The notes under the pieces: model-generated | Databases searched by the model: none | Seen by the model: only the letters and a program-made list of their open reading frames with translations | Told to the model about the DNA's origin: nothing | Made by a program: the position numbers and the translations under genes | Shown: piece by piece, positions 1-7,282 of the stretch | How positions within the stretch are numbered: position 1 is the stretch's first letter | Layout: every line of letters starts with the position of its first letter | IMG/VR virus record: IMGVR_UViG_3300031565_004187 | Span: 1 to 35,074 of that record | Origin: a virus | Strand: one strand, 5' to 3' | DNA: 35,074 nt

Positions 1-1
1 C

Positions 2-133
2 CCACCATGGTCTGAGTGCCAAGCCACAGGCTATCCACCTGATCGGCCACCGTGGCTCGCGGTCTGGCTTCTGATCATTGCTGACAACATCATGCATGTT
101 CTTATCAACGCAGCGGCACTGAGGTGGTTATGA
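2..133 (+). CDS. C-terminal fragment of a membrane protein (truncated by window edge)
   Basis: Frame 2 is open from the left edge to a TGA at 131-133. The 43 visible residues end in a hydrophobic stretch (WLAVWLLIIADNIMHVLI, about residues 18-35) that could be a membrane helix. The stop overlaps the next gene's ATG as ATGA, the usual sign of translational coupling in a phage operon. The start lies outside the window and no family is recognised. A small membrane protein such as a holin or spanin component is possible, but nothing here proves it. Confidence 0.4.
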   Translation, partial: PPWSECQATGYPPDRPPWLAVWLLIIADNIMHVLINAAALRWL

Positions 134-621
134 CTGAACTGAGTCTTGAAGAACAAGCGACTAATAATCAGACCCGCGCACACATCGAAGTCGTACGAAA
201 TCTGATTAATATGGCTGTTCGCGAGCTTCTTCGTCGTGGTGAGATCCACGACCAGTCCAAGCTGGGAGACCTGGAGCGCCAGACGTTTGTGGAGTTTACG
301 CCGAAGCTCAAGGGCAGCATGTACGGCAGCGAAGAATATAAGGGCTTCCTGCGCGAGATGAAGCATGCGCTCGACAACCATTATGTCAGTAATCGGCACC
401 ACCCGGAGCACTTCACGCGCGGCATCAACGGCATGGATTTGATCGACGTCTTGGAGATGGTCTTGGACTGGAAGGCCGCTACGTTACGCCACGACACGGG
501 CGACATCATGCGCAGCCTGGAGATCAACCGCGAGCGGTTCGGCATCAGCGAGCAGCTCATGGACATCATGACGAACACGGTGAAAAATATGGGTCTTGTG
601 GAATATGGGAAAAAGTCATGA
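130..621 (+). CDS. DUF5662-like phage protein
   Basis: A protein of about 163 aa resembling DUF5662, a family common in phages and of unknown biochemical function. The supporting signature is the central NHYVSNRHHPEHF block followed by MDLIDVLEMVLDWKAATLRH. This is a His-rich, mostly helical protein that could bind a metal. ATG 130 is preferred over GTG 124 because GAGG at 121-124 is a suitable ribosome binding site, and the ATG overlaps the upstream stop as ATGA. The gene is noticeably more G+C-rich than the next one (many CTG, GAG and CGC codons), which suggests a different recent origin. Its own stop overlaps the next ATG (618), again as ATGA. The family match is from memory of the motif; the function is unknown. 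Confidence 0.6.
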   Translation: MTELSLEEQATNNQTRAHIEVVRNLINMAVRELLRRGEIHDQSKLGDLERQTFVEFTPKLKGSMYGSEEYKGFLREMKHALDNHYVSNRHHPEHFTRGINGMDLIDVLEMVLDWKAATLRHDTGDIMRSLEINRERFGISEQLMDIMTNTVKNMGLVEYGKKS

Positions 622-1475
622 GTGATATGTTTAACAGTCAAGGAAAACTTGATATTTTTGAGAATTTCCGCACTGATCATAATCTGAAAAAATATCAAAA
701 ACTCGATGAAGAAAACATGTCTGAAGACATGTTTGTCCAGAAAGGTTTCAGCTCATCTTCAAGATTCATAGTTTCAAATGATGTCGCTTCCGCCATGGTT
801 TTAACCGTGGAAGCAATTTCACAGAAACAGAAAGAACCATTGAGACCTTGGTGGAAATTTTGGCAAAAAGCACCAAAAGTCACACATAAACCGCCTGAAC
901 CTCCACCTGAAATCACCATTCAGCAGTTCTTTGCTGGAATTAAATCTTCTGCTGATAGGCTCGAAATAGTTAAAGAACGCGCAAAAGGCTACGAGGAAGC
1001 GTTACGTAATGCCAAGATGAGTGGACAACAGGCTCTATTTGAGTCACTTTCTAAGAATCTTATATCAACTCGTTCTGAAGCCCATCTAGTATCAATGGGC
1101 CTTGATAAGTATCTCACTGAGTATAAAGTTGTTGAATTTGTAAAGAAGGCTCCTAGAGGGCTGCGACTCGATTGGGTATGTAATTTCATTCGAGTCATCC
1201 CTTCTGATCTTGTCAAGATCAAAGTTGAATGTGATGATCAAATGCTTTTCGACAATTATGTTATTCTTCACTATGATCCTCACGGTAAGAGTTATGCTGA
1301 AACTGAAGCTGAAATAGCAGCCAAGAAAGATCCTATCTTATTTGGTGTTATGAGTGGGCGCAGACAGCTTTATTATATCGGGGATTGGATTGATGAACTT
1401 TGCGATCTGACTTTGGATCAAGTTGCTGATATACTTGGTACCGGAGGAGTTTCCAAGATTGGAGAAGTTGTTTGA
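618..1475 (+). CDS. Hypothetical phage protein, 285 aa
   Basis: No family is recognised. The first 80 residues are polar. A Pro/Lys/Trp-rich linker follows (about 74-100, with RPWWKFWQKAPK and PPEPPPE). The C-terminal half has helical and beta segments, including RGLRLDWVCNFIRVIPSDLVKI and a conserved-looking end (FGVMSGRRQLYYIGDWIDELCDLTLDQVADILG, around residues 240-272). It is AT-rich like the bulk of the window. The gene overlaps its neighbours at both ends (ATGA at 618, TTGA at 1472), so it is probably co-translated with the DUF5662-like and macro-domain genes. The proline-rich linker suggests two domains joined flexibly. No signal peptide or membrane helix is visible. Confidence 0.6.
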   Translation: MSDMFNSQGKLDIFENFRTDHNLKKYQKLDEENMSEDMFVQKGFSSSSRFIVSNDVASAMVLTVEAISQKQKEPLRPWWKFWQKAPKVTHKPPEPPPEITIQQFFAGIKSSADRLEIVKERAKGYEEALRNAKMSGQQALFESLSKNLISTRSEAHLVSMGLDKYLTEYKVVEFVKKAPRGLRLDWVCNFIRVIPSDLVKIKVECDDQMLFDNYVILHYDPHGKSYAETEAEIAAKKDPILFGVMSGRRQLYYIGDWIDELCDLTLDQVADILGTGGVSKIGEVV

Positions 1476-1942
1476 TCCTTTGTTTACAAGGTGACGCCAC
1501 TAAGCCTATAGGAGATGGCACTCGCGTTATTACTCATATTTGTAATAATTATAGAGGATGGGGCGCTGGTTTTGTTCTAGCTGTTTCAAAACGTTGGCCC
1601 GAACCGGAACGAGCCTATCGTTCGTGGCCGAACGAAACGTTTGAGCTTGGTGAAGTTCAATTCGTAGACGTTGGATCAGACTTGTATGTGGCTAATATGT
1701 TAGCCCAAGTGGGTTATGGGCGTAACACCTCTATCCCACCCATTCGGTATGAAGCTCTTGAGTCGTGTTTGCATAAAGTGGCGACGTGGGCCGCGTCCCG
1801 AAATGCCAGTATTCATATGCCTAGAATAGGTTGTTCGTTGGCGGGCGGAAGTTGGTCCATGGTTAAGCCGATCATCGAACGGGCTCTTGGTCAGCATGAT
1901 GTATATGTTTATGACTTTCCTGGTAGTTCATATAATCGTTAA
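1472..1942 (+). CDS. Macro-domain (ADP-ribose-binding) protein
   Basis: A protein of 156 aa that is essentially one macro domain. Recognisable parts are the first strand and loop (LCLQGDATKP), the ADP-ribose-binding block (VITHICNNYRGWGAGFVLAVSKRWPEPERAYRSW, residues 19-53) and the second binding loop (IHMPRIGCSLAGGSW, about 114-128). The loops resemble the Poa1p/Appr-1''-p phosphatase branch. Family members bind or hydrolyse ADP-ribose on proteins, nucleic acids or small molecules. The start is TTG 1472, overlapping the previous stop (TTGA), with GGAG at 1461-1464 in front. In a phage it could salvage NAD+ metabolites or reverse ADP-ribosylation, including that of host defence toxins; both roles are inference. 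Confidence 0.8.
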   Translation: MILCLQGDATKPIGDGTRVITHICNNYRGWGAGFVLAVSKRWPEPERAYRSWPNETFELGEVQFVDVGSDLYVANMLAQVGYGRNTSIPPIRYEALESCLHKVATWAASRNASIHMPRIGCSLAGGSWSMVKPIIERALGQHDVYVYDFPGSSYNR

Positions 1943-2055
1943 AGCTTAGGTTTGTAAATCTTTATGACGTCCGTGTATGGATGGCGCTCGTTGCGTTGCC
2001 CCGCATTATGGCGATTTCGTAAGAGTCAGTGACCGAGACATCCGGAGCCACCTTC

Positions 2056-2220
2056 ATGCGAAAACATCTGCAACATCTGCACGAGCGCCTACGTCCTTGG
2101 GCCGATCCTGAGCAGCATTCCAAGCGGTTCATGTGGTGGTGCTTGTTGGGCGACCTGGCCTACGGACGGGAATTGTCCAGAGCAGACTTCGTTTTCTGGT
2201 TACGAACGCTCGTGAGCTAG
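2056..2220 (+). CDS. Small hypothetical protein, 54 aa
   Basis: A short Arg/Trp/His-rich protein (RFMWWCLLGDLAYGRELSRADFVFWLRTLVS at the C-terminus) that may form two or three amphipathic helices. ATG 2056 is preferred to GTG 2029 because GGAG at 2044-2047 sits 8 nt ahead. It lies in a G+C-rich island (about 1960-2500) unlike the flanking AT-rich genes. No family is recognised. A small size with clustered Trp and Arg is common among phage proteins that act on host targets, but there is no specific evidence for that here. Confidence 0.45.
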   Translation: MRKHLQHLHERLRPWADPEQHSKRFMWWCLLGDLAYGRELSRADFVFWLRTLVS

Positions 2221-2232
2221 CACTCCGGGGTT

Positions 2233-2505
2233 GTGAACTATATGAATGGTCAGAATATTAGACCGAAAGTCGTTGTCACTCAGTCCGATCTGAGGATCCT
2301 CGGACGTGCGTTTTCGGCTGAGGTCAATGGGCGGCATTATCACGGATCGGCGCGGAGAATCGAATTTTTGGTAGTGCAGGGTCTTTTGGTACGACAGCGG
2401 GATCAGCATCTCGGGTTCGCTCACGAATGGATTGAACTTACGAACCTCGGACGTGACATCTATTGCGAGTCGCTCTCTGATCATGAAGATGTCGAGGGTA
2501 TATGA
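2233..2505 (+). CDS. Small hypothetical protein, possibly winged-helix
   Basis: A protein of 90 aa from GTG 2233, or 87 aa from the in-frame ATG 2242. CGGGG at 2226-2230 lies at a plausible distance only from the ATG. The alternation of short helices (QSDLRILGRAFSAEV, ARRIEFLVVQGLLVRQ) with a beta-like end (LGFAHEWIELTNLGRDIY) resembles a small winged-helix regulator, but no family match is claimed. The stop codon lies inside the left arm of a perfect hairpin (2503-2520). It is the last gene of the G+C-rich island before the regulatory gap in front of the sigma-like gene. Confidence 0.45.
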   Translation: MNYMNGQNIRPKVVVTQSDLRILGRAFSAEVNGRHYHGSARRIEFLVVQGLLVRQRDQHLGFAHEWIELTNLGRDIYCESLSDHEDVEGI

Positions 2506-2520
2506 TCTGCGTACAGATCA
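2503..2520. promoter_or_regulatory. Perfect 7-bp hairpin / dyad at gene end
   Basis: TGATCTG (2503-2509) pairs with CAGATCA (2514-2520) across a four-base CGTA loop. The TGA stop of the preceding gene forms the first bases of the stem. No T-run follows, so it is not a classic rho-independent terminator. It could stabilise or help terminate the upstream transcript, or be a protein-binding dyad ahead of the sigma-like gene. Confidence 0.45.
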
Positions 2521-2746
2521 AACCGTCAACGATCGTGTTTCGCAGTATATATGTATATGTACGTATACCCTCTTCTGACACTTCCGATTAAATAACATTC
2601 GTTTTCGTAGATACGAAACTTCATTTCGTATGTTTTGAATCATTGCGCTTTTTCCTTGTGTGTGCTAGTTTGATCGACTCGAGGGGTGAAAAACCACTCT
2701 TCGTATACTCCGCAAGTCGCTGGGACAACTGGCGCATGGAGGAACT
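2521..2746 (+). promoter_or_regulatory. Regulatory gap with three TTTCGTA half-sites upstream of the sigma-like gene
   Basis: This non-coding stretch of about 225 bp holds three copies of one heptamer: TTTCGTA at 2603-2609, its inverse TACGAAA at 2612-2618, and TTTCGTA(T) at 2624-2631. The last two form a perfect 8-bp inverted repeat (ATACGAAA 2611-2618 / TTTCGTAT 2624-2631) with a 5-nt spacer; the first two form another over a 2-nt spacer. An AT-rich run (TATATATGTAT, 2546-2556) lies upstream. The arrangement suggests an operator or alternative hairpins controlling the sigma-like gene. No confident -35/-10 pair was assigned. GGAGGA at 2738-2743 is the ribosome binding site of that gene. Confidence 0.4.
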
Positions 2747-4210
2747 ATGAAGCCCGCGTATGTCAGTGTCGCTGTCCCTACAAATCAGTCCTTCACATCT
2801 CAGTGGCATCACTGGATATATTCGAAGGTAGCCAAACACTTTAAGAGAGATAAAGAGAGAGCTGGTGATACCGCACAGACCGTGCGACTTCGCCTTCTCT
2901 CTAAAGATTTCATCGGAAGGTGGTTCTTCAAACACCTGTCCAACGACTTGGTTGATAAGAGCCAAGCCGAACGGATTCTTGGTGATATTCGTATTACTTT
3001 CATTAGTAATATTTCGCCAGTCGAAATCCCTAACTTTGCCTGTTTGAACAAACCTTGTGTCAAACGACATGAGCAAGATCGCGGGTGTGTTCGTTCATGT
3101 GCTAGTTCTCTTTGGCGTGTTTCTGACCTTTTAGAATTTGCTAAGTTCAATCACGAACGTTTTTATTACTCACCCCAAAACCACACGATTGATTCAAAAA
3201 AGTTCCTTCAGTTACTCGGATACCCTGAAACACAGTATTCGTTGCTGCAGTCCCTGTATCGTCAGGGACGTATTAAACCTGCTGAATTCACCGAGCATAC
3301 CTGCGTTGGCGGGAAATGCCTAGAATGCGATCGTGGGCGCTCTGTTTTAAACTCCCGTAGGTTATCGCTCGCCCACAACTGGAGTGATCCAACCGTGGCT
3401 AATGCAGCTTCAAAACTGCGTTGGAACGACACGCAGTTGAGCCCATTTTTACGTGAATGGGCTCGTCAAAACATGGTTAAGGCGACCCCCCTTTATATTA
3501 TGCGTCCCGGACGTATTGATAGTCATGGTCAGATTTCAATAGACCAGCATCAAGGTATTGATGCAGGTTTATTGAAATATGCAGAGATTATCATTGGTAA
3601 TGAAGTACGAAATGACTTCAAACGCATGAAGCGTACGGATGATATAAACTCAACCGTTTTGAATAACGGTCGATCCCCGGAGTTGTCTGACGTAGAACAT
3701 GTTTCTTGGGAATCTGATGATAATGAAGAAAAAACTCGCGTATTGAGTGATTATTCATCATTGACTCGTTTTTCTAATGCTGAAAACAAGTATGACGTAG
3801 AACGTCTGATTAATTCCTGTCATCTTACGGACGAAGAAATCACTGTTATATCCAAAATTGATTTTGATGACATGTCGATCCGTGAGGTTTCGAAAGATCT
3901 TAGAAAGCCAATCCAGAAAATTCATAGGATCCGGAAATCTGCACTCGAAAAATTACGGGTTGGTGAATCCACTTTGGTAAATAATATAGCCAAGAAGTAT
4001 GGGTGTTCCATACATGACATGTTATCACCATCGATTGTTGTAGGACCCGCCATTATTGCTCGGTCCCACTTTTTCGGTGCATTACACTCGTCCGGTGTCA
4101 GTATATCTGAGATTGTATCGCGTTATAATATGTCGGAGGAACGGGTTACCTCTGCCGTTCATCGCGCATCATATAACTCAGGCCGCTCCTTATCTGACTC
4201 GTCTGAATAG
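2747..4210 (+). CDS. Sigma-70-like RNA polymerase factor with Cys-cluster insertions
   Basis: A protein of 487 aa. Residues 18-62 (SQWHHWIYSKVAKHFKRD, then GDTAQTVRLRLL) resemble sigma region 2.1-2.2, where D-x-AQ-x-V is typical. Residues about 357-405 (LTDEEITVISKIDFDDMS, IREVSKDL, IHRIRKSALEKLR) resemble the region 4 helix-turn-helix. Between them are two Cys groups, C99/C104/C114/C118 and C186/C191/C194, that look like zinc-binding insertions and are not typical of ECF sigmas. The likely role is to redirect host RNA polymerase to phage promoters. A strong GGAGGA sits 3 nt before the ATG. Possible operators lie just upstream, so the gene may be regulated as a switch. The sigma assignment rests on motif resemblance rather than alignment. 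Confidence 0.6.
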   Translation: MKPAYVSVAVPTNQSFTSQWHHWIYSKVAKHFKRDKERAGDTAQTVRLRLLSKDFIGRWFFKHLSNDLVDKSQAERILGDIRITFISNISPVEIPNFACLNKPCVKRHEQDRGCVRSCASSLWRVSDLLEFAKFNHERFYYSPQNHTIDSKKFLQLLGYPETQYSLLQSLYRQGRIKPAEFTEHTCVGGKCLECDRGRSVLNSRRLSLAHNWSDPTVANAASKLRWNDTQLSPFLREWARQNMVKATPLYIMRPGRIDSHGQISIDQHQGIDAGLLKYAEIIIGNEVRNDFKRMKRTDDINSTVLNNGRSPELSDVEHVSWESDDNEEKTRVLSDYSSLTRFSNAENKYDVERLINSCHLTDEEITVISKIDFDDMSIREVSKDLRKPIQKIHRIRKSALEKLRVGESTLVNNIAKKYGCSIHDMLSPSIVVGPAIIARSHFFGALHSSGVSISEIVSRYNMSEERVTSAVHRASYNSGRSLSDSSE

Positions 4211-4233
4211 ACTCTTTGTGATTCATCGGGACG

Positions 4234-5760
4234 ATGGATCATAATGCCTTCAACCGTATATCTGCCTCAGTTCGCCTGGCTTATGTCATGCTGCGACTTG
4301 CGGCTGACATCCAAACCCAGTTCGGGAAATATGTTCTCGACATACTTAAGAGACAGTATCCTGAAAGCGTCGATGAAATTAATGCCAGGTTTACCGGTAC
4401 TCAACTCGGTAATATCATGGTTAGTAAAGCCAAGAGAGAATTGCAAAATGATGAGAGTGCAGCTCTTGATGCCGTTCAAGAATTTCTTTTTAAGATCGCG
4501 GAGCGCAGTGGCGTTGATACTTCTAAGCTCACTCAACATGAAATTGATGAAATTGATGAAATGAAATCGAAAGGTACTTGGGATGCGAAAAAACACCCGA
4601 AATACCAAGTTAGGCCTGAATTTGATTTTAAGGCTAAAACTAAATCTGGTGCTCCTGGCGCTGCAACGTGGAATAGAGCTCTTAACAACATCTTGAATAA
4701 CGTTCGTACTACTGCGATGTCGATGTCAATGAACCGTTTTAAGAAGGTTCAACCTTCTGATATTGAAGCATATGCCGATTTGAAATGGAAAAAAGGAGAA
4801 TCGGATAAAGGTCGATATGACTGGAATGATAAAGATGAAGATGAGATGCAAGAGCTAGAGAAGCTCTTGAAAAAAGATGGTCAAGATTTAAGCAAAATCC
4901 CCGCAGAAAGAGCCCGCAGGAAAGGACAACGTACGAGGTCCATTGACGAAGCTTTCGGTACCAGGGGTGAAGAAGGTGGAGATCCTTCCGGTGGTGAAGG
5001 TCGTATGCCGACTGACGCCGATTCTCAGCTTGGTATGGCGTTAGACGATAAAGCGGCAATCAAAGAGTTCATGGATCTTCTCGATGAGGAGATTCCGAGT
5101 CTTCGTGGTACTCTTAATGATGCCGAACTCGCTTTATTCGATTTAATATTTTATGAAGATGTTGGCGGTTTCGGTTCTGACGTTAAAGAAAATATGGGTC
5201 AAGCTTCAGAGCTAAAAGAAAGCATGCTGAAGACTGGACCTGGTAAACTCATAGTTGAGAAAAATGAAAAGCGTTGGTCTGGTTTCGTAGGTGATCTTCG
5301 TAAAGCATTGCTTCTCAAGATAACTGATTTCGTTGAGAATGTGTTGTCACCAGCCCAACAACAAGTTCTATATGATAGTTTCTTTACCGGTACGGGTACG
5401 GATAGAGATATTGAAGAACTTGAATTGGAAAAAGAATTAGAGAAAGAATCATATCAACGCGGTATTGATGAACGAAAAATATCTCGTTTTAAGTGGGAAA
5501 CTCAAGAAGGAATGATTTCTGATAAAGATAAGAAATCATATGATTCTCTCATAAAGAAATTTAAAAGTCAGGGTATTGATGTTGATGCGATCGAGCCAAG
5601 TGAAGATCCTGAAGGATCTGCAAAAACAACAAAGGGTCTCAGAGTAGATCGTGTAGAACGCATAGAAGGAGAAGGAAAAGGAAAACGGAGAGTTGTTCAA
5701 CAAGCTTCCGTTTTGGCAATCGCTGCAAGAATAGCAGCAACTTCATTTTCCACGCGATGA
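4234..5760 (+). CDS. Divergent sigma-like or structural phage protein, 508 aa
   Basis: Residues about 50-90 (LGNIMVSKAKREL, SAALDAVQEFLFKIA) and about 140-168 (ATWNRALNNILNNVRT) have the helix pattern of sigma region 2. Residues about 285-390 (LNDAELALFDLIFYEDVGG; RWSGFVGDLRKALLLKITDFVENVLSPAQQQVLYDSFF) could be a region-4-like part. The protein is charged and rich in Lys and Glu. The start (residues 6-24, ISASVRLAYVMLRLAAD) and the end (SVLAIAARIAATSF) carry short Ala/Arg/Ile amphipathic helices like those at the ends of several other proteins here. The start is ATG 4234 with only a weak GGG upstream. It follows the larger sigma-like gene by 23 nt, so a shared operon is likely. A virion role is a real alternative. 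Confidence 0.45.
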   Translation: MDHNAFNRISASVRLAYVMLRLAADIQTQFGKYVLDILKRQYPESVDEINARFTGTQLGNIMVSKAKRELQNDESAALDAVQEFLFKIAERSGVDTSKLTQHEIDEIDEMKSKGTWDAKKHPKYQVRPEFDFKAKTKSGAPGAATWNRALNNILNNVRTTAMSMSMNRFKKVQPSDIEAYADLKWKKGESDKGRYDWNDKDEDEMQELEKLLKKDGQDLSKIPAERARRKGQRTRSIDEAFGTRGEEGGDPSGGEGRMPTDADSQLGMALDDKAAIKEFMDLLDEEIPSLRGTLNDAELALFDLIFYEDVGGFGSDVKENMGQASELKESMLKTGPGKLIVEKNEKRWSGFVGDLRKALLLKITDFVENVLSPAQQQVLYDSFFTGTGTDRDIEELELEKELEKESYQRGIDERKISRFKWETQEGMISDKDKKSYDSLIKKFKSQGIDVDAIEPSEDPEGSAKTTKGLRVDRVERIEGEGKGKRRVVQQASVLAIAARIAATSFSTR

Positions 5761-5761
5761 T

Positions 5762-6127
5762 ATGGATGGGACTCGCTCATCGAGATTTGTCAGGGGCTAT
5801 CTCAGTAGACCAGCTTCTTTAGAAATCATCAATAGGGATTACCCTGATGTGGTAATTGGTTTGATTTCTGGTTCACCTTCCATTTCTTACTCCTTGGACT
5901 CTGGTCCTAACGGTGCTAGGAATGTTTTAATAACAACATATATGCAGTTTGAGAAACGATTTCTTCTTCGAGAAGAAGACTTCATAATATGTAAATCTAT
6001 AGCTGAGTTATTCTCTCAGCGTAAAGGTACCCCTGGTCCTGTTTCTGCATTTTTATCTGAACCAATTCAGGATTTAAGGAGTCGCATAGCCGCTTATCTG
6101 ACGGTAGAGTTCGCTGGGAGAGTTTAA
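5762..6127 (+). CDS. Hypothetical protein, 121 aa
   Basis: No family is recognised. The protein appears to have a mixed alpha/beta fold (VVIGLISGSPSISYSLDSG, NVLITTYMQFEKRFLL, and a helical C-terminus LRSRIAAYLTVEFAGRV). It starts one base after the previous stop and ends two bases before the next ATG, so it is clearly part of the same tightly packed operon as the sigma-like genes and the zinc ribbons. No ribosome binding site is obvious, and its translation probably depends on ribosomes arriving from upstream. No membrane helix or signal peptide is seen. Confidence 0.55.
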   Translation: MDGTRSSRFVRGYLSRPASLEIINRDYPDVVIGLISGSPSISYSLDSGPNGARNVLITTYMQFEKRFLLREEDFIICKSIAELFSQRKGTPGPVSAFLSEPIQDLRSRIAAYLTVEFAGRV

Positions 6128-6129
6128 GT

Positions 6130-6324
6130 ATGTCTAGCGAATCTGAAAATCTTGTTGTTCATATGAAGTGTCGTCGTGGAAATGATGCTGCGACTCGTGG
6201 TCAGTCCTGTGATAATATGCAAGCTGAAAAATTATCACAAGATGGAAGTTCATACGTACAGTTTAAATGTTTGAAGTGTAAACATGTTTGGACAGTTCCA
6301 GTCGGCGGGAATTTAATTTTGTGA
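6130..6324 (+). CDS. Small zinc-ribbon protein
   Basis: A protein of 64 aa with a probable zinc ribbon: the first Cys residues near the start (HMKCRRG and QSCDN) and a CxxC knuckle (FKCLKCKHVWTVP, about residues 46-58). Such mini zinc ribbons often bind nucleic acid or dock onto polymerases. GGGAG at about 6117-6121 is an adequate ribosome binding site. The stop TGA overlaps the GTG start of the next ORF (GTGA at 6321), suggesting coupling. The Cys spacing is irregular, so metal binding is likely but not certain. Confidence 0.6.
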   Translation: MSSESENLVVHMKCRRGNDAATRGQSCDNMQAEKLSQDGSSYVQFKCLKCKHVWTVPVGGNLIL

Positions 6325-6563
6325 TTTTATATTGTCCTGATGATAATGGAGGCCTGGAAGCCACTGGCCTCCAAAATGTTTTTTTATGTCCGAGTTGTAA
6401 GTGTATTTTTGAAGTCAAGTTTTCAATGACGAAAATTTCTGGGTCACGAATTCAAAATGCAACCGGAGAACAAAGCTGGAGAAGTCCAGCAATCCTTCAG
6501 GAGTCTACTTCTTCCAGTGGAGAAGTACTCCCATCATCCTTCAGTGGTGGCATTCCTAGGTAA
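6321..6563 (+). CDS. Putative second small zinc-ribbon ORF
   Basis: From GTG 6321 (overlapping the previous stop as GTGA) this 80-aa frame contains ILYCPDDN, then VFLCPSCKCIFEV at about residues 20-32, again a CxxC knuckle. After about residue 40 it is Ser/Gly-rich and without character, and that part overlaps the delta-prime gene by about 107 bp in another frame. A strong hairpin followed by seven Ts lies within its first 65 bases (6347-6385). The gene is therefore less certain than its neighbour: it may be a real mini zinc ribbon with a sloppy tail, or a decayed duplicate. Confidence 0.4.
   Translation: MILYCPDDNGGLEATGLQNVFLCPSCKCIFEVKFSMTKISGSRIQNATGEQSWRSPAILQESTSSSGEVLPSSFSGGIPR
6347..6385 (+). 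terminator. Terminator/attenuator-like hairpin plus T-run
   Basis: TGGAGGCC (6347-6354) pairs perfectly with GGCCTCCA (6366-6373) over an 11-nt loop, and seven Ts follow at 6379-6385 after a five-base spacer. The spacer is longer than in textbook terminators. The element lies between the sigma-like/zinc-ribbon operon and the clamp-loader genes and could partly separate their expression. Confidence 0.4.
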
Positions 6564-7272
6564 TCGTTTTCTTGGCCAGCCACTACTGGTTAAAACAGTT
6601 CTTCAAGAGCATCTTCACGAAGTTGACTTTATTGAAATGGCGCCCGGTGTTGATGGCGCCCGTGAAGTTGTTGAATTTGCTAAAACTGGTCCGGTCGGTA
6701 GTCCAGTAAAAGTTATTCTTGTTGATGATGCTGATCGTTTATCAGAGCCAGCACAAGATGCATTATTGAAATTAACAGAAGAGCCTCCCGAGTCACTGAT
6801 TGTCGTTCTTATTTGTTATGACTCGGGATTTTTACAACCTGCTTTAGCTTCACGAATTCGCGCTGAATTTAGGCTCAATCCGGTTTCTTTGAAAGAGATG
6901 CATGAATATGCTTCTTCTCTTCTCTTACCCGTGTCCGATAGCGCTATTGAAATGGCTTGTGGTCGTCCAGAATTATATCGATTGATTGTTGAAAATGGAT
7001 CTTTTGAAGAATTGCGCGATCAAATAATATCTGCTGCTAAGAAAGAAGTTTCAATTTTATCGAAGCCGCCAAAATTAATACTTGATCTTGAAAACGGAAA
7101 CAATAAAATTAGAGATGCTATTGTTCATGTGATTCGTAATTCGTGTAAACCCTTTTTACATGAATCATCAATTTCAATGCCAATTTTGAAATTTTGTGGT
7201 GTTTTGTCTAGATCAACCTCTGCTAACGCGGAGATTCACTGGTCGAGAATGATTATGAATCTCTTAATGTAA
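6457..7272 (+). CDS. holB: Clamp-loader delta-prime-like subunit
   Basis: A protein of 271 aa with AAA+ clamp-loader features. Residues 24-45 (SHHPSVVAFLGNRFLGQPLL) occupy the Walker A position but lack GKT, as expected for a non-ATP-binding stator. Residues about 86-115 (VKVILVDDADRLSEPAQDALLKLTEEPP) are the Walker B/sensor region typical of DnaX and HolB. SRI at about 131-134 sits where HolB has its SRC motif. A helical collar domain follows. ATG 6457 has no ribosome binding site; GTG 6517 is an alternative but would start only just before HHPS. The gene is 10 nt upstream of the delta-like gene. Together with delta and the DnaX at 26013 it should load the beta-like clamp. Confidence 0.75.
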   Translation: MQPENKAGEVQQSFRSLLLPVEKYSHHPSVVAFLGNRFLGQPLLVKTVLQEHLHEVDFIEMAPGVDGAREVVEFAKTGPVGSPVKVILVDDADRLSEPAQDALLKLTEEPPESLIVVLICYDSGFLQPALASRIRAEFRLNPVSLKEMHEYASSLLLPVSDSAIEMACGRPELYRLIVENGSFEELRDQIISAAKKEVSILSKPPKLILDLENGNNKIRDAIVHVIRNSCKPFLHESSISMPILKFCGVLSRSTSANAEIHWSRMIMNLLM

Positions 7273-7282
7273 TGTTATTTTC

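Noticed and set aside
2546-2556. TATATATGTAT, also present at 11433-11443, as a phage promoter motif
   Set aside because: The second copy overlaps the start codon of the 11442 gene, so it cannot serve it as an ordinary promoter; two copies in AT-rich DNA are weak evidence.
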